Origin: an uncultured Clostridia bacterium
GTDB taxonomy: Bacteria > Bacillota > Clostridia > Christensenellales > Borkfalkiaceae
Direction of reading: 5' to 3'
Assembly: GCA_904374385.1 (NCBI GenBank)
Contig: CAJFGA010000008.1
Span: 1-45,100, forward strand
Length of the DNA: 45,100 nucleotides
Both the position numbers and the translations under genes were made by a program. The stretch's first letter is position 1. Each line of letters opens with the position of its first letter. The notes under the pieces were generated by a model. It searched no databases. It was not told where the DNA came from and saw only the letters and a program-made list of their open reading frames with translations. This document shows positions 16,502-24,847 of the stretch, piece after piece.

Positions 16502-17268
16502 ATGTTCAGCTCCTTCCACAGCTTTTCGAACCAAACCGAAAAGTGGGGCGATTCTCTTCTTTTGAGCGGGGAAAGGTCTTCAAATCCGATCTCATGCACG
16601 GCGACGGCGGAGGCGGGGCGCTTGCTCAAAACGAGGATCCTGTCTGCAAGGGAAATCGCCTCCGAAATGTCGTGCGTCACCAGCAGCGCCGTCTTTTTTT
16701 CGCCGCGGATGATGCCGTACACGTCGTTGCATACAGAGAGCCGCGTCTGATAGTCGAGCGCGGAAAACGGCTCGTCGAGCAGCAGGATCTCCGGGTCGGG
16801 CGCGAGGGTGCGTATGAGTGCCGCCCGCTGGCGCATGCCGCCCGAAAGCTGATCGGGATAGTAGTGCAAAAAGTCGCCGAGCCCGTATTTTTTGGCAAGG
16901 GAAAGCGCCTTTTCCCTGTTTTCGGCCGTGTTTTTTTTGCCGATCTCCAAGGGCAGGGTGATGTTCTTTTCGATGGTGCGCCAAGGAAATAATTCATCCT
17001 TTTGCAGCATATAGCCGAATTTGCCCGCACTTTCCCGCGCGGGCTTGCCGCGCACGGTGATTTCTCCCGCAGAGGGTGCCAAAAGCCCCGCCGCGAGGGA
17101 TAATACGGTGGTCTTGCCGCAGCCGGAAGGCCCGATGACGGCCATAAACTCCCCCTCGCGAACGGAAAAGTCGAGATCCTTTACGGCGAGCGTTTCGCCC
17201 TCTTTGGTATGATAGGTGAGGCTTACGCCTTCGAATGTCAGGATGCGCCTGTCAAGTGTTTCGTTCAT
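16498..17268 (-). CDS. ABC transporter ATP-binding protein, NitT/TauT family
   Basis: The 256-aa importer ATPase has Walker A GPSGCGKTT (46-54), the Q-loop in GYMLQKDELFPWRT (about 86-97), signature LSGGMRQRAALIRTL (141-155), Walker B ILLLDEPFSALD and the switch histidine in LLVTHDISEA. These features and the order SBP-ATPase-permease place it in the nitrate/taurine/sulfonate/pyrimidine-precursor group. The start is the ATG at 17268 with GGGGAGG upstream; the track start extends back into the binding-protein gene. A stable hairpin in the gap before it probably sets its expression below that of the binding protein. Confidence 0.94.
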   Translation of the reverse strand: MNETLDRRILTFEGVSLTYHTKEGETLAVKDLDFSVREGEFMAVIGPSGCGKTTVLSLAAGLLAPSAGEITVRGKPARESAGKFGYMLQKDELFPWRTIEKNITLPLEIGKKNTAENREKALSLAKKYGLGDFLHYYPDQLSGGMRQRAALIRTLAPDPEILLLDEPFSALDYQTRLSVCNDVYGIIRGEKKTALLVTHDISEAISLADRILVLSKRPASAVAVHEIGFEDLSPLKRRESPHFSVWFEKLWKELNI

Positions 17269-17282
17269 AGTAAAAACCTCCC

Positions 17283-17311
17283 CCGCGCATCGGCGGTAAG
17301 CCGATGCGCGG
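17283..17311 (-). other. Intercistronic hairpin between SBP and ATPase genes
   Basis: A perfect 12-bp stem, CCGCGCATCGGC / GCCGATGCGCGG, with a 5-nt loop. Without an immediate U-run it is better read as an mRNA-stabilising or attenuating hairpin after the binding-protein gene than as a full terminator. Confidence 0.7.
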
Positions 17312-17333
17312 CGGCTTTTATTCACTGCAGTTT

Positions 17334-18344
17334 TCAGCCGAATAATTCGGCATATACCTTGGAAGAGTAACTCGTGTCTACCAAGTCGGCAAATTCGACC
17401 CTCCGTTCCAATTCTCCCGCGTTGTCGATGATGTCCTGCAAGCGGTTGAACGCGTCCTCGGTCATCGTCATATTCGTCTGCCACGCGTCGATAGACTTAT
17501 AGCTGTCGAGGGAAACTTTGACGGAATTTTCGCTCGTACCGTCAAAGTAGGGAGTCAAAAGTTTCGCCGCTTGTGTACTGTCCGTCTTGTTGACATAGTC
17601 GATGCCCTTCATGATCGCGCGCAAAAAACCTTCGATCGTCTCTTCGTTGGCGTCGATATAGTTCTCTCTGGCGATGTAGCAGGTATAGGGCACTTCGCCC
17701 GACGCCTCGCCGACGGAGGCGACTACATATCCTTTTCCCTGGGCCTCATATTCGGAGGCGACCGGCTCGAACATCGTGCAGTAGTCCGCCGTGCCCGATT
17801 CAAAGGCGGCGGTCATATAGTTAAAGTTGATATCATAATTCATGGTCACGTTCTGACCGTCATACAGCCCGTTTTCGTTGAGGATGTATTCGAAGGTCAT
17901 CGCAGGCACGCCGCCCTTTCTTCCGGCGAGGATTTCCTTGCCGGCAAGGCTAGTCGCCCAGTCGAACGTATCCGCTTCGTCCACACGGGAAACGAGGAAA
18001 GAGCCGTCCCTTTTCGTTAGTTGCCCGAACACGGTGGGTACGTTGTTCGAGCCTCCGATCAGTACATATAGCGCCGCCTCCGGCCCGCAGAATCCGATGT
18101 CGGCGCTTCCGGAAAGCACGGCGGCCATCACGGCATCCGCGCCGCCGCCGTTGGTCAATTCGATCTCGATGCCTTCTTCCTCGAAGTATCCGAGTGAGTC
18201 GGCGATGTACATGGGCGCGTAAAATACGGAGTGAGTCACTTCGTTCACGCGTATCGTTTTCAGCCCGCTCTCGTCCGTTTTACAGGCGGAAAGGGGCAAA
18301 AGCAGAAAGAGGGAGCACAAAACAGCTGTCAAAATTTTTTTCAT
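17334..18344 (-). CDS. ABC transporter substrate-binding lipoprotein, SsuA/THI5-like
   Basis: The 336-aa extracytoplasmic binding protein has a lipoprotein signal with lipobox LPLSAC (about residues 16-21). The mature N-terminus, VTHSVFYAPMYIADSLGYFEEEGIEIEL, and LSGSADIGFCGPEAALY are the classic NMT1/SsuA-type start. The ligand could be a thiamine pyrimidine precursor, nitrate, taurine or another sulfonate; no neighbouring metabolic gene resolves it and no TPP riboswitch precedes the operon. The ATG at 18344 has GGAG about seven bases upstream and starts exactly at the signal peptide, unlike the longer track start. Confidence 0.92.
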   Translation of the reverse strand: MKKILTAVLCSLFLLLPLSACKTDESGLKTIRVNEVTHSVFYAPMYIADSLGYFEEEGIEIELTNGGGADAVMAAVLSGSADIGFCGPEAALYVLIGGSNNVPTVFGQLTKRDGSFLVSRVDEADTFDWATSLAGKEILAGRKGGVPAMTFEYILNENGLYDGQNVTMNYDINFNYMTAAFESGTADYCTMFEPVASEYEAQGKGYVVASVGEASGEVPYTCYIARENYIDANEETIEGFLRAIMKGIDYVNKTDSTQAAKLLTPYFDGTSENSVKVSLDSYKSIDAWQTNMTMTEDAFNRLQDIIDNAGELERRVEFADLVDTSYSSKVYAELFG

Positions 18345-18370
18345 GCGGTTCTCCGTTTTTGGATTTTGTA

Positions 18371-18398
18371 ATAATACATCGTATGCGGCAGGGGACAA
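18371..18398 (-). promoter_or_regulatory. Probable promoter of the leftward ABC operon
   Basis: On the minus strand: TTGTCC, 16-bp spacer, TATTAT, 26 bp before the binding-protein start. Confidence 0.55.
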
Positions 18399-18467
18399 AT
18401 TTGATAGCATTTACGCTGCATTATCTCTGTACATTCCTTTTTTCGTTCTTTCTTTGTTCGCATTTAT

Positions 18468-18496
18468 TTGACAATCTCAGTCCGATTGACTATAAT
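18468..18496 (+). promoter_or_regulatory. Consensus sigma-A promoter of valS
   Basis: Exact TTGACA, 17-bp spacer, exact TATAAT. The ~90-nt leader that follows has no T-box signature (no AGGGTGG antiterminator-type element). Confidence 0.9.
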
Positions 18497-18591
18497 AAAT
18501 ACCTAAGATATTTTGAAAATTTCAGACTGCTGCGCGGTAGGTCGGAAAGAGGGGATTTCCGCTTCGGGTGAGGGTCAAAGAGAGGATCTTT

Positions 18592-21216
18592 ATGGAAATG
18601 CAAAAGACATACAATCCCAAGGATTTCGAGGATAGGCTCTATAAAGAGTGGATGGACAAAAATTACTTCCGCGCAGAAGTCGATCCGTCCAAAATACCCT
18701 TTACCATCGTCATTCCGCCCCCCAATATCACGGGGCAGCTCCATCTCGGCCACGCGCTCGACAATACCATTATCGACGCCCTCATCCGCTTTAAAAGGAT
18801 GCAGGGTTATTCTGCGCTGTACCTTCCCGGATGCGATCATGCATCTATTGCGACCGAGGTCAAGATCGTCGAACAGATGAAAGCGGAAGGGCTGACCAAG
18901 CAAGACGTGGGCAGAGAGGAGTTCTTGCGCCGCGCCTGGGAATGGAAGGAGAAATACGGCGGCCGCATCGTCGAACAGCTCAAAAAGATGGGGGTTTCGG
19001 CAGACTGGTCGCGCCTCGCCTTTACAATGGACGAGCGCTGTTCCAAAGCGGTGCGCGAAGTTTTCGTAAACCTCTACGAAAAGGGTTTGATATACAGGGG
19101 GGATCGCATCATCAACTGGTGCCCGAGCTGTAAAACGGCGCTTTCCGACGCGGAAGTGGAGTACAGCGAGGATGCTTCCTTCTTTTGGCATCTCAAATAT
19201 CCCGTAAAGGACAGCGACGAGTATATCGTCGTCGCGACGACCCGTCCCGAAACGATGCTGGGCGATACGGCGGTTGCCGTCAACCCGAAAGACAAGCGCT
19301 ACGAGCATATGGTCGGCAAAACGCTCGTTTTGCCCCTCGTCGGGCGTGAGATTCCCATCGTAGCGGACGACTATGTGGATATGGACTTCGGCTCCGGTGC
19401 GGTCAAAATTACGCCGGCGCATGATCCAAACGATTTCGAAGTGGGGCTTCGCCATCATCTGGAAGTCATCCGCGTCATGAATGACGACGGTACGATGAAC
19501 GAAAACGCCGGGGCGGCTTATAACGGCATGGATCGTTTCGCCGCGCGCGAAAAAATCGTCGAAGATCTGAAAAATTGCGGCGCACTCGTCAAGATTGAGC
19601 CGCATGCGCACAACGTAGGGCACTGCTATCGCTGCCACAGCACGGTCGAACCCATCGTTTCTAAGCAGTGGTTCGTCAAAATGGCGCCCCTCGCCAAGCC
19701 CGCCATCGATGCGGTCGTGCGCAACAAGATCCATTTTACGCCCGAGCGCTTTTCCAAAATTTATTATAACTGGATGGAGGGCATCAAGGATTGGTGTATC
19801 TCCCGCCAGCTTTGGTGGGGGCACCGCATCCCCGTTTGGTACTGTCAGGACTGCGGCGAAACGGTCGTTTCCAAGACCGACGTAACCGTCTGCCCGCACT
19901 GCGGCAGCAATCATCTCAAACAGGACGAGGATGTGCTCGATACTTGGTTCTCCTCGGCACTGTGGCCCTTCTCGACCCTCGGTTATCCCGAAAAGACCGC
20001 CGATCTCGATTATTTCTATCCGACGGACGTACTTTCCTGCGGATATGACATCATATTCTTCTGGGTGGCGAGGATGATCTTCTCGGGCATCGAACATACG
20101 GGCAAAGTTCCCTTCCGCGATGTTCTCTTGCACGGCATCGTGCGCGACGAACAGGGCAGGAAGATGTCTAAATCTCTCGGCAACGGCATCGATCCGCTCG
20201 AAGTGATCGACGAATACGGCGCCGACTCTCTTCGTTTTGCACTCATCTCGGGCGTGGCGCCCGGCAATGACAGCCGTTACAGCCGCTCCAAGGTCGAGGC
20301 AATGCGCAACTTTATGAATAAAATTTGGAACGCTTCCCGCTTCGTCATCATGAATGCGGAAGGGGAAAATGTTCCCGATATTAAAGAGATCAAGCTGAAC
20401 GCGCCCGACAAATGGATCATTTCCCGCCTCGAAAGCTGCATCAAAGAGGTCACGCTCAATATGGGCAAGTTCGAATTGGGGATCGCCGCGGGCGCGCTGT
20501 ACGACTTTATGTGGAGCGACTTTTGCGACTGGTACATCGAACTTTCCAAAAGCGCCCTTTACGGCGAAGATGCCGAAAAGAAGCGCGCCGCACTGGCCGT
20601 CCTTTGCTTTGTGCTCGAAAACGCGCTTAAATTGCTGCATCCATTCGTGCCGTTTATCACAGAAGAGATCTATCAAAACCTGCCCCATACGTCGGGCAGC
20701 ATCATGGTTTCCGATTATCCCCGCTATAATTCCAAACTCGCTTATAAAAAGGAGGCGAAGGCGTTCGAAGGGGTCATGGACATCATCAAGGCGGTGCGCA
20801 ACATGAAGACTTCCGTCAACTGCCCGCCTTCTAAAAAGGTCAAACTCTTCCTCGCATCCCCGAACAGGCGCCTGATCTCGGCAAATGCCGGTGCGATCAT
20901 GAAACTCGCGGGCGTAAGCGAGATCGGCTTCGTGGAGAGCGCCGCCGAGATCGGGGAAAAGACGATCTCGCAGGTCATCGAAAATTGCACGGTGTTCGTA
21001 CCGCTCGGAGAATTGGTCGACATCGCCAAGGAAAAGGAAAGGCTGACCTCCGAACTGGAGCGCATCGAGGGGGAGATCAAGCGCGCAGACAGCAAACTGC
21101 AAAACCGCGGCTTTATCGAAAAGGCGCCCAAAAACCTTGTGGAAGCAGAGCGCGCCAAGCTGGATAAATTTATCGAAATGCGCGAAAAGATCGCAAAACA
21201 GCTCAAAGAACTTTGA
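18592..21216 (+). CDS. valS: Valyl-tRNA synthetase
   Basis: Charges tRNA-Val. The 874-aa class I synthetase has [15 protein letters not shown] (HIGH-type motif, 51-54), the editing-domain motifs [15 protein letters not shown] and [31 protein letters not shown] (KMSKS at about 524-528), the anticodon-binding domain ([12 protein letters not shown]) and the C-terminal coiled-coil arm ([15 protein letters not shown]). A CxxC pair occurs in CQDCGE...CPHCGS. I chose the ATG at 18592, with GAGAGGA upstream, over the track's GTG at 18568; ATG 18598 is also possible. The uninterrupted 912-codon frame opposite it is a composition effect. Confidence 0.97.
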   Translation: MEMQKTYNPKDFEDRLYKEWMDKNYFRAEVDPSKIPFTIVIPPPNITGQLHLGHALDNTIIDALIRFKRMQGYSALYLPGCDHASIATEVKIVEQMKAEGLTKQDVGREEFLRRAWEWKEKYGGRIVEQLKKMGVSADWSRLAFTMDERCSKAVREVFVNLYEKGLIYRGDRIINWCPSCKTALSDAEVEYSEDASFFWHLKYPVKDSDEYIVVATTRPETMLGDTAVAVNPKDKRYEHMVGKTLVLPLVGREIPIVADDYVDMDFGSGAVKITPAHDPNDFEVGLRHHLEVIRVMNDDGTMNENAGAAYNGMDRFAAREKIVEDLKNCGALVKIEPHAHNVGHCYRCHSTVEPIVSKQWFVKMAPLAKPAIDAVVRNKIHFTPERFSKIYYNWMEGIKDWCISRQLWWGHRIPVWYCQDCGETVVSKTDVTVCPHCGSNHLKQDEDVLDTWFSSALWPFSTLGYPEKTADLDYFYPTDVLSCGYDIIFFWVARMIFSGIEHTGKVPFRDVLLHGIVRDEQGRKMSKSLGNGIDPLEVIDEYGADSLRFALISGVAPGNDSRYSRSKVEAMRNFMNKIWNASRFVIMNAEGENVPDIKEIKLNAPDKWIISRLESCIKEVTLNMGKFELGIAAGALYDFMWSDFCDWYIELSKSALYGEDAEKKRAALAVLCFVLENALKLLHPFVPFITEEIYQNLPHTSGSIMVSDYPRYNSKLAYKKEAKAFEGVMDIIKAVRNMKTSVNCPPSKKVKLFLASPNRRLISANAGAIMKLAGVSEIGFVESAAEIGEKTISQVIENCTVFVPLGELVDIAKEKERLTSELERIEGEIKRADSKLQNRGFIEKAPKNLVEAERAKLDKFIEMREKIAKQLKEL

Positions 21217-21236
21217 TCGTAAGATCATGAGCCGTT

Positions 21237-21266
21237 AAAAAAGGGGCGAAAAGATCGCCCCTTTTC
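21237..21266. terminator. Bidirectional terminator between valS and the candidate small RNA
   Basis: Stem AAGGGGCGA / TCGCCCCTT. The plus strand continues TTCCTTT (valS end). The minus strand ends in TTTTTT, a full intrinsic terminator for a leftward transcript. Confidence 0.85.
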
Positions 21267-21405
21267 CTTTGCAGACAGAGAAGAACGGCGCGCCTTGCGG
21301 CACGCCGTTCTCCTAAAACAAATGAGAAAAAATATGGGTAGTGAGTATGATCGTAAAGTAATTGGCGAGATAAAATGAAAGGGCTTTCCGCCTCTCTATA
21401 TCTCT
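21237..21405 (-). ncRNA. Candidate structured small RNA, about 170 nt
   Basis: A minus-strand promoter (TTGACT-17-TATAAT) and a minus-strand intrinsic terminator bracket this stretch. Within it a 12-bp helix (GAACGGCG...CGCCGTTC) is capped by a GCAA tetraloop, and the 5' ACAGAGA can pair with TCTCTGT just before the terminator, closing the molecule. No convincing open frame with a ribosome site lies on this strand. It does not match SRP RNA, tmRNA, RNase P or a riboswitch by eye; a 6S-like role is possible but unproven. It occupies most of the 354-bp valS-trmL gap. Confidence 0.5.
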
Positions 21406-21411
21406 GTTAAT

Positions 21412-21440
21412 ATTATAAGTAAACGATGTCAAAAAGTCAA
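21412..21440 (-). promoter_or_regulatory. Leftward promoter in the valS-trmL gap
   Basis: On the minus strand: TTGACT, 17-bp spacer, TATAAT. It points away from trmL, toward the bidirectional terminator. Confidence 0.75.
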
Positions 21441-21510
21441 GTAAATTCTTACAAAAAAACGCTTTACGGGTGTTAAATTCTTTATTAACAATCTTAAATA
21501 ATAGATAAAA

Positions 21511-21540
21511 ATAACATTTTAAATAAAAATATCGTATAAT
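21511..21540 (+). promoter_or_regulatory. Probable promoter of trmL
   Basis: ATAACA, 18-bp spacer, TATAAT, in a very AT-rich stretch that could act as an UP element; 30 bp before the start codon. Confidence 0.55.
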
Positions 21541-21570
21541 ACAGTTTCAAAGCGCGTGGAGGCGATTTTT

Positions 21571-22056
21571 ATGTTTAATATCGTTTTGGTAGAACCGGAG
21601 ATCCCGCAAAATACGGGCAACATCGTGCGCACTTGTGCCGCAACGGGGTGCCGCCTGCATCTCATCAAACCGCTCGGATTCGAAGTGTCCGACAAATATT
21701 TAAAGCGTGCGGGCTTAGATTATTGGCACTTCGTAGAAATTTCTTACTATGAAAACATAGAGGCGCTGTTTGTCAAATTTCCGCAGGCACGTTATTTCTT
21801 TTTTACTACAAAAGCCAAATATACTTACAGCGATGTACAATATCGGGAAGGGGATTTTCTGGTTTTCGGCAAGGAAACGCAGGGGCTTCCCGAACCGCTG
21901 CTTCGAGATCATTACGAAAGCTGCGTGCGCATTCCCATGATCGGCGAGATCCGTTCCCTCAATCTCTCCAATTCGGTGGCCGTGGCGGTATACGAGGGGT
22001 GGCGGCAGGCAGATTTTTCGGGCGGAAAACGGCAGGGGAAACCGCGCACATTTTGA
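21571..22056 (+). CDS. trmL: tRNA (cytidine/uridine-34-2'-O)-methyltransferase
   Basis: Methylates the wobble ribose of certain tRNA-Leu species using S-adenosylmethionine. The 161-aa SPOUT-fold protein shows EPEIPQNTGNIVRTCAATG at the start, GFEVSDKYLKRAGLDYW, and the knotted cofactor site VFGKETQGLP ... IPMIGEIRSLNLSNSVAVAVYE. GGAGG lies eight bases before the ATG at 21571; the track's GTG at 21556 overlaps that site. A ~13-residue polar tail follows the SPOUT core. It is probably transcribed alone. Confidence 0.95.
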   Translation: MFNIVLVEPEIPQNTGNIVRTCAATGCRLHLIKPLGFEVSDKYLKRAGLDYWHFVEISYYENIEALFVKFPQARYFFFTTKAKYTYSDVQYREGDFLVFGKETQGLPEPLLRDHYESCVRIPMIGEIRSLNLSNSVAVAVYEGWRQADFSGGKRQGKPRTF

Positions 22057-22102
22057 CGGACATCCCTTTGCGCCCGCCCGACGATTTACCGCCTCGGGCC
22101 GT

Positions 22103-22130
22103 GCCGGCACCCTGAATGCCGGCGTGGTTT
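22103..22130 (+). terminator. Weak terminator after trmL
   Basis: GCCGGCA / TGCCGGC with a 7-nt loop, then GTGGTTTT. The remaining gap to pgk holds only the pgk promoter. Confidence 0.5.
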
Positions 22131-22168
22131 TCTGCATCGCCGGGGCGGAAGAAATTGGACGAGAATCA

Positions 22169-22197
22169 TTGACAAATTGCGAAAAAAAGTATATCAT
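22169..22197 (+). promoter_or_regulatory. Promoter of pgk-tpiA
   Basis: Exact TTGACA, 17-bp spacer, TATCAT, 39 bp before the pgk start. Confidence 0.8.
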
Positions 22198-22236
22198 AAT
22201 ATAGGGTAAAAAATATAACCGCAAGGAGATTAGGTC

Positions 22237-23556
22237 ATGAACAAGAAGTCTATTACCGATGTCGACGTAAAAGGCAAAAGAGTTCTCGTCCGGTGCGATT
22301 TCAATGTCCCCATGAAGGACGGCAAGATCACCGACGAAAACCGCATCATGGGCGCTCTTCCCACCATCAAATACTTGATGGAGCACGGCGCAAAGGTCAT
22401 TCTCTGCTCGCATATGGGCAAGCCGCACAATGTGCTGGACGCAAAGGTCAAACTCAACAAAAAGGAAAAGAAAGCAGTCGAAGCTTTGCCTGCGGATGAA
22501 CAGGCAAAGGCGACAGAGGAATATATCGAAAAGGCGAAGAAACACGACCCCGTCAAGCTGACCCTCAAGCCGGTCGCGGACAGGCTCAACGAGTTATTGG
22601 ACGGCAAAGTGACGTTTGCAAAGGACGTCGTCGGGCCGGATGCTGAGGCAAAAGTTGCCGCATGCAAAGAGGGCGAATGTGTCCTACTCGAAAACCTCCG
22701 TTTCTATGCGGGTGAAGAGGGCAGGGATCTCGATTTCTGCAAAAAGCTCGCCTCTTACTGCGATATCTATGTGAACGACGCCTTCGGTACGGCGCACCGT
22801 TCGCACGCATCCACGGCGGCGATCGTCGAATACGGCCTCGTCAAGACGGCCGTATGCGGCTTCCTCATCCAGAAGGAGTTGGAGGTCATGGCGGACGCGC
22901 TCGAACACCCCGTGCATCCCTTTGTGGCGGTGCTCGGCGGCGCAAAGGTCGCAGACAAACTCAACGTCATTTCCAATCTTTTGAATAAATGCGATACGCT
23001 GATCATCGGCGGCGGCATGGCGTACACCTTCCTGAAAGCGGAAGGGTACGAGATCGGCAAATCGCTCGTCGACGACGATAAGCTCGGCTACTGCAAAGAC
23101 ATGATGCAGAAGGCAAAGGATATGGGCAAAAAACTTCTTCTGCCCATCGATACCGTCATCGTCAAGGACTTCCCCAATCCTATCGACGCGCCCGTCGAAG
23201 TCAGAACGGTCAAAGTGAGCGAGATCCCCGCGGATATGGAGGGCTTGGACATCGGCGAAGAGACGAGAAAGCTCTTTGCCGACGCGATCAAGGGCGCCAA
23301 GACGGTTATTTGGAACGGCCCGATGGGGGTATTCGAAAATCCCATCCTCGCCAAGGGAACGATCGCGATCGCGGAGGCGATGGCGGAAGCAAAGGATGCC
23401 ACGACCATTATCGGCGGCGGAGACAGCGCTGCGGCAGTGCAGCAGCTCGGCTTTGCGGATAAGATGACGCATATCTCCACCGGCGGCGGCGCCTCCCTCG
23501 AATTGTTCGAAGGTAAGGTTCTTCCCGGCATCGCCTGCCTCAATGACAAAGACTGA
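22237..23556 (+). CDS. pgk: Phosphoglycerate kinase with lysine-rich insertion
   Basis: Transfers phosphate from 1,3-bisphosphoglycerate to ADP in glycolysis. Signature motifs are present: [69 protein letters not shown] and [13 protein letters not shown]. At 439 aa it is about 40 longer than the usual ~395-aa enzyme. The extra length is a charged helical segment after SHMGKP (about residues 64-106, [15 protein letters not shown]...), where typical enzymes have a short loop. It is in frame and compositionally normal, so it is a lineage feature rather than an error. AAGGAG precedes the ATG. Confidence 0.97.
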   Translation: MNKKSITDVDVKGKRVLVRCDFNVPMKDGKITDENRIMGALPTIKYLMEHGAKVILCSHMGKPHNVLDAKVKLNKKEKKAVEALPADEQAKATEEYIEKAKKHDPVKLTLKPVADRLNELLDGKVTFAKDVVGPDAEAKVAACKEGECVLLENLRFYAGEEGRDLDFCKKLASYCDIYVNDAFGTAHRSHASTAAIVEYGLVKTAVCGFLIQKELEVMADALEHPVHPFVAVLGGAKVADKLNVISNLLNKCDTLIIGGGMAYTFLKAEGYEIGKSLVDDDKLGYCKDMMQKAKDMGKKLLLPIDTVIVKDFPNPIDAPVEVRTVKVSEIPADMEGLDIGEETRKLFADAIKGAKTVIWNGPMGVFENPILAKGTIAIAEAMAEAKDATTIIGGGDSAAAVQQLGFADKMTHISTGGGASLELFEGKVLPGIACLNDKD

Positions 23557-23569
23557 GTATAAAAATTCG

Positions 23570-23595
23570 AAAGAGCGGAAATATTTCCGCTCTTT
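23570..23595 (+). other. Perfect palindrome between pgk and tpiA
   Basis: A 12-bp arm AAAGAGCGGAAA and its exact inverse separated by TA, followed by CCCGAG rather than a U-run. It is likely an intercistronic processing or partial-termination hairpin. Confidence 0.7.
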
Positions 23596-23634
23596 CCCGA
23601 GTAATAACGACTGTTAAAAAGGACTGAAAAGACT

Positions 23635-24381
23635 ATGAGAAAACCTATCATTGCAGGCAACTGGAAAATGAATAAGACGGCGGCGGAGGGCGTCGCCCTC
23701 GTCGAATCGCTCAAACCCCTCGTCGCGGACGCAAACTGCGACGTCGTGGTGTGTGTGCCTTTCACCGATATCCCCGCGGTCAGCGCGGCGGTAAAGGGGA
23801 GCAATATCCATGTCGGCGCACAGAACGTGCATTTTGCCGAAAAGGGCGCCTATACGGGTGAGATCTCTGCGGAAATGCTCAAAGAATTCGGCGTCGAATA
23901 CGTCATTATCGGCCACAGTGAACGCCGTCAATATTTCGGCGAAACGGACGAAACGGTCAATAAGCGCATGCTCGCCGCGCTGGCGGCGGGGCTGACCCCC
24001 ATCGTATGCGTCGGCGAAAGCCTTGAAGAGCGCGAAACCGGCAAGACGGAATCCGTCCTCGCCGTGCAGATCGAGGAGGGCCTCAAGGGGCTGGATGACG
24101 TTTCCAAGATCGTCATCGCCTACGAACCTGTTTGGGCGATCGGCACCGGAAGAACGGCGACGGCAGAGCAGGCGAACGAAACGATCGCCTTTATCCGTAA
24201 AAAGTGTGCCGAAGTATTCTGCCCGAACTGCGCGCAAAAGGTACGCATCCAGTACGGCGGCAGTATGAACGCTAAAAACTGCAAAGAGTTGATGGCGATG
24301 CCAGAGATCGACGGCGGCTTGATCGGCGGCGCTTCCTTGAAGGCGGACGATTTTTCCGTCATTGTCAATTACGACAAATAA
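23635..24381 (+). CDS. tpiA: Triosephosphate isomerase
   Basis: Interconverts dihydroxyacetone phosphate and glyceraldehyde 3-phosphate. The 248-aa length and catalytic residues are standard: Lys11 in GNWKMN, His94 in IGHSERR, Glu164 in [11 protein letters not shown], and the phosphate-binding QYGGSMN and [13 protein letters not shown] lies 11 bases upstream of the ATG. It follows pgk by 78 bp and probably shares its promoter. A strong terminator follows; the next glycolytic gene, gpmI, is not adjacent. Confidence 0.98.
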   Translation: MRKPIIAGNWKMNKTAAEGVALVESLKPLVADANCDVVVCVPFTDIPAVSAAVKGSNIHVGAQNVHFAEKGAYTGEISAEMLKEFGVEYVIIGHSERRQYFGETDETVNKRMLAALAAGLTPIVCVGESLEERETGKTESVLAVQIEEGLKGLDDVSKIVIAYEPVWAIGTGRTATAEQANETIAFIRKKCAEVFCPNCAQKVRIQYGGSMNAKNCKELMAMPEIDGGLIGGASLKADDFSVIVNYDK

Positions 24382-24406
24382 GAGGAATATTTTCAAGATC
24401 GGACGA

Positions 24407-24440
24407 AGAGAGCGCGGAATTTTTTCGCGTTCTCTTTTTT
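24407..24440 (+). terminator. Terminator of pgk-tpiA
   Basis: AGAGAGCGCG / CGCGTTCTCT (one G-T pair), then TTTTTT. Confidence 0.88.
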
Positions 24441-24468
24441 GTTCAATAAAACCCGCGGACGAATTTGG

Positions 24469-24486
24469 CCGGTGACCGATGAGGGG
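24469..24486 (+). repeat. Fragment of the dispersed repeat
   Basis: CCGGTGACCGATGAGGGG matches the 3' end of the two-hairpin repeat (GGTGACTGATGAGGGG). It is 79 bp upstream of a complete copy, suggesting nested or repeated insertion. Confidence 0.5.
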
Positions 24487-24564
24487 GAGGGAAGGGTTAA
24501 ACCCACATCAGCTGCAAGCGGTTCCATTCCCCCCGTCACGAAAGACGGCAAAGTAAACAAAAAA

Positions 24565-24611
24565 GGCTTCCCCCTCAGGGGGAAGCTGTCACCGCAGGTG
24601 ACTGATGAGGG
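24565..24611 (+). repeat. Dispersed two-hairpin repeat, best copy
   Basis: GCTTCCCCC-TCA-GGGGGAAGC, one T, GTCACC-GCA-GGTGAC, then TGATGAGGG. Both hairpins are perfect. It lies in the 466-bp gap between tpiA and the GH43 gene; the rest of the gap holds the repeat fragment, two terminator-like hairpins and no gene. Confidence 0.88.
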
Positions 24612-24704
24612 AAGGGGATAACTGAGCCATTCATCCACCGCAAGCGGGTTCCCCTTGGGAGAAAGCAAAAGGAAATATACGAGCGAGAGGGCTGACAGCC
24701 CGAA

Positions 24705-24741
24705 AATAAAGATCCACTGGCTTTGCCGGCGGATCTTTATT
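24705..24741. terminator. Bidirectional terminator-like hairpin
   Basis: AATAAAGATCC and its exact inverse GGATCTTTATT enclose a second short stem (TGGC/GCCG). It is symmetric, so it could act in either direction. Confidence 0.6.
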
Positions 24742-24798
24742 GCACTTCGACACGGATGATTTTTCGGCTCGTCGCACGACGAAAAGGATGTCATACGG

Positions 24799-24837
24799 CA
24801 AAAGAGGTTTCAGACAGATGTCCGAAACCCTCTTTTG
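24799..24837 (-). terminator. Terminator of the GH43 gene
   Basis: On the minus strand AAAAGAGGGTTTC ... GAAACCTCTTTT forms a long stem with one bulge ending in a short T-run, 11 bp after the stop codon. Confidence 0.75.
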
Positions 24838-24847
24838 TGGATTGCAT

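Noticed and set aside
18345-18467. TPP riboswitch before the NMT1/SsuA-like ABC operon
   Set aside because: No CTGAGA or ACCTGA-type thi-box motifs on the minus strand; the substrate stays open.
18497-18591. T-box leader before valS
   Set aside because: The leader is only about 90 nt and has neither a T-box sequence nor an antiterminator/terminator pair.
18490-21228. 912-aa uninterrupted ORF opposite valS
   Set aside because: The forward frame encodes an unmistakable valyl-tRNA synthetase. The antisense frame is a by-product of GC-rich codon use (few TTA, CTA and TCA codons) and shows no domain motif.
21322-21378. 18-codon plus-strand ORF in the valS-trmL gap
   Set aside because: No ribosome site or forward promoter; it lies opposite the candidate small RNA.
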